A DNA stretch of 64,000 bases from Spirochaetales bacterium (lineage in GTDB: Bacteria; Spirochaetota; Spirochaetia; UBA9216): assembly GCA_016839055.1 (NCBI GenBank), contig JAEKNX010000013.1:62001-126000 (forward strand), given 5' to 3'. Position 1 is the first letter of the stretch; each line of letters opens with the position of its first letter. Positions 60,968 to 64,000 of this stretch are shown here, one piece after another. Made by a program: the position numbers and the translations under genes. Under the pieces are notes generated by a model. That model did not search any database, had not been told where the DNA came from, and worked only from the letters and a program-made list of their open reading frames with translations.

Positions 60968-62422
60968 ATGAGCAGAACACCATTATTTGATGCACTTAAA
61001 GAGTACAACAGAAGATCCCGGGGGTACTTCCGCATCCCCGGACACCGGTTCCAGCGTGGAATTCCGAAAGAGTTCAGAGATTTCGCCGGCGATAACATTT
61101 TCAAAATAGATATCACCGAGACCCCTTTGACCGATGATCTGCACAACCCCAGGACCGTGATTGCCGAAAGCCAAGGGTACACCGCAGAAGCTTTCGGCGC
61201 GGAACGCAGTTTCTACCTTGTAAACGGAACTACCTGCGGTAATCAGTCAATGATAATAGCCGCGGCCAGCGAAGGCGAAAAAATCCTTGTTCCAAGGAAC
61301 GCGCATAAATCGGTAATGGCGGGGCTGATTATAAGCGGCGCCGTCCCTGTTTATATGCCTGTGGATTACATAAGGGAAATAGGGATTACCGGAGCTCTCA
61401 AACCGGAGACAGCCAGAGTGGCGGCGCTGGCAAATCCGGACGCCAGGGGTATCTTCGCGGTGAGTCCGAACTACCACGGACTCTGCAGCGATCTAGGCAG
61501 CCTGGCTGAAACAGCTCATGAAAACGGAATGCCCCTCCTTGTTGACGAGGCTCATGGCGCCCACTATTATTTCTGTGACTCACTGCCGGATGGAGCGCTC
61601 AGCCTGGGCGCAGACGCCGCAGCCCAGAGCCTCCACAAGGTTGCCGGTGCGCTTACCCAGAGCTCTCTCCTGCATCTTAAATCAGAACTCATCGATGCGG
61701 CAAAGATAGACTCCGCCCTCAGAATGACTATGAGCACGAGTCCATCCTACATCCTGATGACTTCTCTCGAACTTGCCCGGGATGAACTGGAGAAAAACGG
61801 TTCGCAGCTCTGGGAGCAGACAATCTCCCTGGCAGAACGCATGAAATCCGAAATAAACCGGGCAGGTTGTTTCCACTGCCCCGGGAAAGATGAGCTTGAG
61901 ACCTACGGCGTCCATGACTCAGATCCTACGAGAATAATCATAAATTGCGACAATGCAGGCATCTCCGGCTATGATCTCAAGACCAGGCTATGGAAGATGT
62001 ACAGCATTGATGTTGAGATGGCTGATTCACGGAACATTCTGCTTCTTCTGACTCCGGGAAACACGGCAGTGGAAGCAGACAATCTAATATCCGCCTTACA
62101 AACCTTCTCACCTGCCCCCATAACGACAGAAAAACCCGAAGCCGGGGAACTTATTCCTGAAATCCTGGGCATCCCCCAAATGGCGCTGCCCCCTAGAAAG
62201 GCCTACTTTTCAAAGACAAAGATTATTCCATGGAGTGAAATAACCGGGAAGGTAGCCGCGGAACCGGCAGCACCCTACCCTCCGGGAATTCCCGTGCTCT
62301 ATCCCGGAGAAATAATTACTAAAGAAATATTTGAATTCCTCAATTCAGTAAAGGCGGCCGGCCGGCATATGCATGGCCCGGGGGATCACAGTTTGTCTAC
62401 ATTCAGGATCTGCGATATATAA
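60968..62422 (+). CDS. Orn/Lys/Arg decarboxylase-type PLP enzyme
   Basis: The fold-type I PLP domain of the lysine/arginine/ornithine decarboxylase group is seen: GYFRIPGHRFQRGIP (start), FYLVNGTTCGNQSMIIAA (about residues 77-94), LLVDEAHGAHYYF (PLP ring contact) and SLHKVAGALTQSSLLH with the PLP Lys. The C-terminal domain ends ICDI. At 484 aa it is the short arginine-decarboxylase-like form without the wing domain. I start at the ATG at 60968, after GGAG. Polyamine synthesis is likely; the substrate is not certain. Confidence 0.88.
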   Translation: MSRTPLFDALKEYNRRSRGYFRIPGHRFQRGIPKEFRDFAGDNIFKIDITETPLTDDLHNPRTVIAESQGYTAEAFGAERSFYLVNGTTCGNQSMIIAAASEGEKILVPRNAHKSVMAGLIISGAVPVYMPVDYIREIGITGALKPETARVAALANPDARGIFAVSPNYHGLCSDLGSLAETAHENGMPLLVDEAHGAHYYFCDSLPDGALSLGADAAAQSLHKVAGALTQSSLLHLKSELIDAAKIDSALRMTMSTSPSYILMTSLELARDELEKNGSQLWEQTISLAERMKSEINRAGCFHCPGKDELETYGVHDSDPTRIIINCDNAGISGYDLKTRLWKMYSIDVEMADSRNILLLLTPGNTAVEADNLISALQTFSPAPITTEKPEAGELIPEILGIPQMALPPRKAYFSKTKIIPWSEITGKVAAEPAAPYPPGIPVLYPGEIITKEIFEFLNSVKAAGRHMHGPGDHSLSTFRICDI

Positions 62423-62448
62423 AAAAGAGGGCTCCGGCCCTCTTTTTT
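62421..62448. terminator. Bidirectional terminator after the decarboxylase gene
   Basis: Stem GAGGGC/GCCCTC (62427-62432 with 62437-62442) flanked by six A and six T, serving both the decarboxylase and the converging chemoreceptor gene. Confidence 0.9.
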
Positions 62449-62461
62449 ATATATAATATTG

Positions 62462-64000
62462 TTAAAACTCCACAAAATCAGAATCAACCCCATCCGCTGA
62501 AGCAGCCACAAAGGTTCGCATTATGTCCGGCTCATCAATCTTCAACTCCACCTTCTTTGGAATAACCTTTACAGTAGCTCTTTCTTGTTTAACGGGCCTG
62601 CTCTGATGCTGCCGGGGGGCCTGCCTATCCGCCCTTAAGGCGGTTGCCGTCGAAGAGTCGATATTGAAGAATTTCATGCGGCTCTGAAGCTTGTCCGCCT
62701 GAGCCGACAGCTCTTCGGCCATAGACGCTGACTCTTCAGCTGCCGAGGCGTTTTGCTGGACAACCTGATCAAGCTGCGACAGGGCCTGGTTTATCTGAAA
62801 GGCTCCTGATTTCTGCTCATTACTCGAAGCGCTTATCTCCTGAACAAGGTCGGCAGTCTGCTGAATCTTCGGCACTATGCTTTTCATCAGCGCTCCCGTC
62901 CTGTCGGCAAGACTGACGCTGGATGAAGCTAGAGCGGAAATCTCATTCGCCGCAATCTTACTCTGCGAGGCAAGCTTCCCGACCTCCGCCGCAACAACGG
63001 CAAAGCCCTTTCCGTGCTCACCGGCACGGGCCGCTTCTATTGCCGCATTCAGGCTGAGCATATTAGTACTGCGGGCAATCTCTTCAATTATCGTTATCTT
63101 CTCGGCAATGTTCTTCATTGCCTCAACGGTCTGAAAAACAGCCTCACTTCCTTCCTTAACCACAGCTACCGCGTCGCGTGCTATGGCCTCGGTCTGAGAA
63201 GAATTATCGGCGTTCTGGCCGATACTTGAGTCCATTTCCTCCATCGAAGACGAGACTTCCTCAGTTGATGCCGCCTGCTCCGCCGCCCCCTGGGAGAGCT
63301 GCTGCGCTGTGGCGCTGAGCTGCTGGCTGCCTCCTGAAACATTGTCGGCACTATGGAGAACATCAGTTACGACTTCGGTGAGACTCTTCTTCATCTCTCG
63401 GAGAGAATCGACGAGTTTTCCGAATTCGTCCCTCTGATGCAGATCTATACTTGCCGTGAGATCTCCCCTGGACAGTTGATCCGCGAAAACCATTCCCTTC
63501 TTGAGGGGCGCAGTGATTCCTCGAGAAATGAATACGGCAAACAGTATACCTACTATAAACGCGATGATGCTTATCATTACTACCGTAATCCTCGTATTAA
63601 CAGCGGCCTTCACCATCTCAACATCAGTCATGATATTCGCGCGGGCTTCCGCCCTTATTTCATTAAGGACTCTCTGAACATCCTTAAGTGCCGGTTGCGT
63701 TTCACCGCTGTATATTAAATTGGCTTTCATCATCTGCTTTACATCAGCTTCTGCATATTCAATAAGCTTATCGATCCTGCCGAGGGTTTCATCAAGATTT
63801 ACAACTATGGTATTTTGAAAAAAGCGCTGGGCTTCGGCGGTATTCCTGGCCATTAAACCGCTTAGAGTAATAGCTGAAACATGGAGATTCTCATGATTCT
63901 CGAGCATCTCGTTCCAGAGCATTTTAAACTCACTGCCGCCCTTATCATACATATTCAGAGCGGCAGCGCTTCCAAGCCATCTTCCTAAACCGCATTCTTG
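62462..64000 (-). CDS. Methyl-accepting chemotaxis protein with an N-terminal CZB-like sensor (5' end outside the window)
   Basis: The frame is open to the window edge, so the true start lies beyond it and an ATG at 63952 is internal. The first visible residues read [10 protein letters not shown], followed by [15 protein letters not shown], the Cys-x-x-Gly-x-W and His-x-x-x-His pattern of a CZB zinc site placed before the membrane helix. Next come a coiled stalk, a membrane helix (about 130-150 of the visible part), HAMP ([12 protein letters not shown]) and the signalling domain with [20 protein letters not shown]. The C-terminal tail is long and charged. A periplasmic location of the CZB site is expected. 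Confidence 0.9.
   Translation of the reverse strand, partial: QECGLGRWLGSAAALNMYDKGGSEFKMLWNEMLENHENLHVSAITLSGLMARNTAEAQRFFQNTIVVNLDETLGRIDKLIEYAEADVKQMMKANLIYSGETQPALKDVQRVLNEIRAEARANIMTDVEMVKAAVNTRITVVMISIIAFIVGILFAVFISRGITAPLKKGMVFADQLSRGDLTASIDLHQRDEFGKLVDSLREMKKSLTEVVTDVLHSADNVSGGSQQLSATAQQLSQGAAEQAASTEEVSSSMEEMDSSIGQNADNSSQTEAIARDAVAVVKEGSEAVFQTVEAMKNIAEKITIIEEIARSTNMLSLNAAIEAARAGEHGKGFAVVAAEVGKLASQSKIAANEISALASSSVSLADRTGALMKSIVPKIQQTADLVQEISASSNEQKSGAFQINQALSQLDQVVQQNASAAEESASMAEELSAQADKLQSRMKFFNIDSSTATALRADRQAPRQHQSRPVKQERATVKVIPKKVELKIDEPDIMRTFVAASADGVDSDFVEF

Noticed and set aside
63952-64000. ATG at 63952 as the start of the last chemoreceptor
   Set aside because: The frame continues upstream to the window edge with CZB-type residues and there is no ribosome binding site, so this Met is internal.

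Overview
The window comes from the chromosome of a flagellated, chemotactic, probably free-living bacterium, and a spirochaete of the Spirochaetaceae type is my best guess. The hints are a FliS/FlgN-like/PolA/CoaE gene string, two chemoreceptors with CZB-type zinc sites, two c-di-GMP synthases, a periplasmic sugar-binding protein whose signal peptide ends in an FAGGQTEE-like sequence, and many catabolic operons. No rRNA or other decisive marker is present, so the assignment is inference.

Bases 1-9,106 are a mobile defence island. All genes are on the minus strand: a type I restriction-modification operon (hsdR, an AlbA_2/Schlafen-type regulator with a 12-bp in-frame repeat, hsdM, and hsdS running off the left edge), an AbiE toxin-antitoxin pair with its own palindromic operator, and a broken tyrosine integrase. 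The island stops at a tRNA-Pro(GGG) gene whose 3' end and terminator are duplicated 207 bp away, which looks like an attachment-site scar.

Bases 9,107-34,400 are mostly core genome: nitroreductase, archaeal-type ornithine cyclodeaminase, DHH-CBS phosphoesterase, GGDEF protein, MarC, and tRNA-Cys followed by an unusual 85-bp repeat built from its own 3' end. Next come a CZB chemoreceptor, a four-gene minus-strand run (KamA-like, HD-NUDIX fusion, S10 peptidase, small membrane protein), an MFS transporter with an overlapping DUF1232 gene that lacks a normal start codon, the fliS-flgN-polA-coaE-SPOR operon, a beta-propeller/NodB envelope protein and PhoH.

Bases 34,400-39,880 are a metal locus. 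A textbook CsoR promoter drives a SHOCT protein, CsoR, a CopA ATPase carrying an in-frame CopZ domain with its own ribosome binding site, and a multicopper oxidase. The oxidase converges on an FTR1 iron permease that has a DtxR-like operator, so copper export and ferroxidase-type iron uptake may be linked.

Bases 39,960-49,800 hold an enoate-reductase-like flavoenzyme with one iron-sulfur cysteine replaced by Asp, gene remnants, a TetR regulator, a sensory diguanylate cyclase, and an Lrp-controlled hydantoin-type locus (DUF917, HyuA, NCS1 permease). Three successive genes here appear to be leaderless.

Bases 49,800-60,890 are one eleven-gene minus-strand operon for an amino sugar: a ROK regulator, a ribose-type ABC transporter, two sugar isomerase/epimerases, a PIG-L deacetylase, an unusual NagB paralogue, a Gfo/Idh/MocA dehydrogenase, a URO-D family protein and a standard NagB. 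The window ends with an Orn/Lys/Arg decarboxylase-type enzyme and the C-terminal part of a second CZB-type chemoreceptor.
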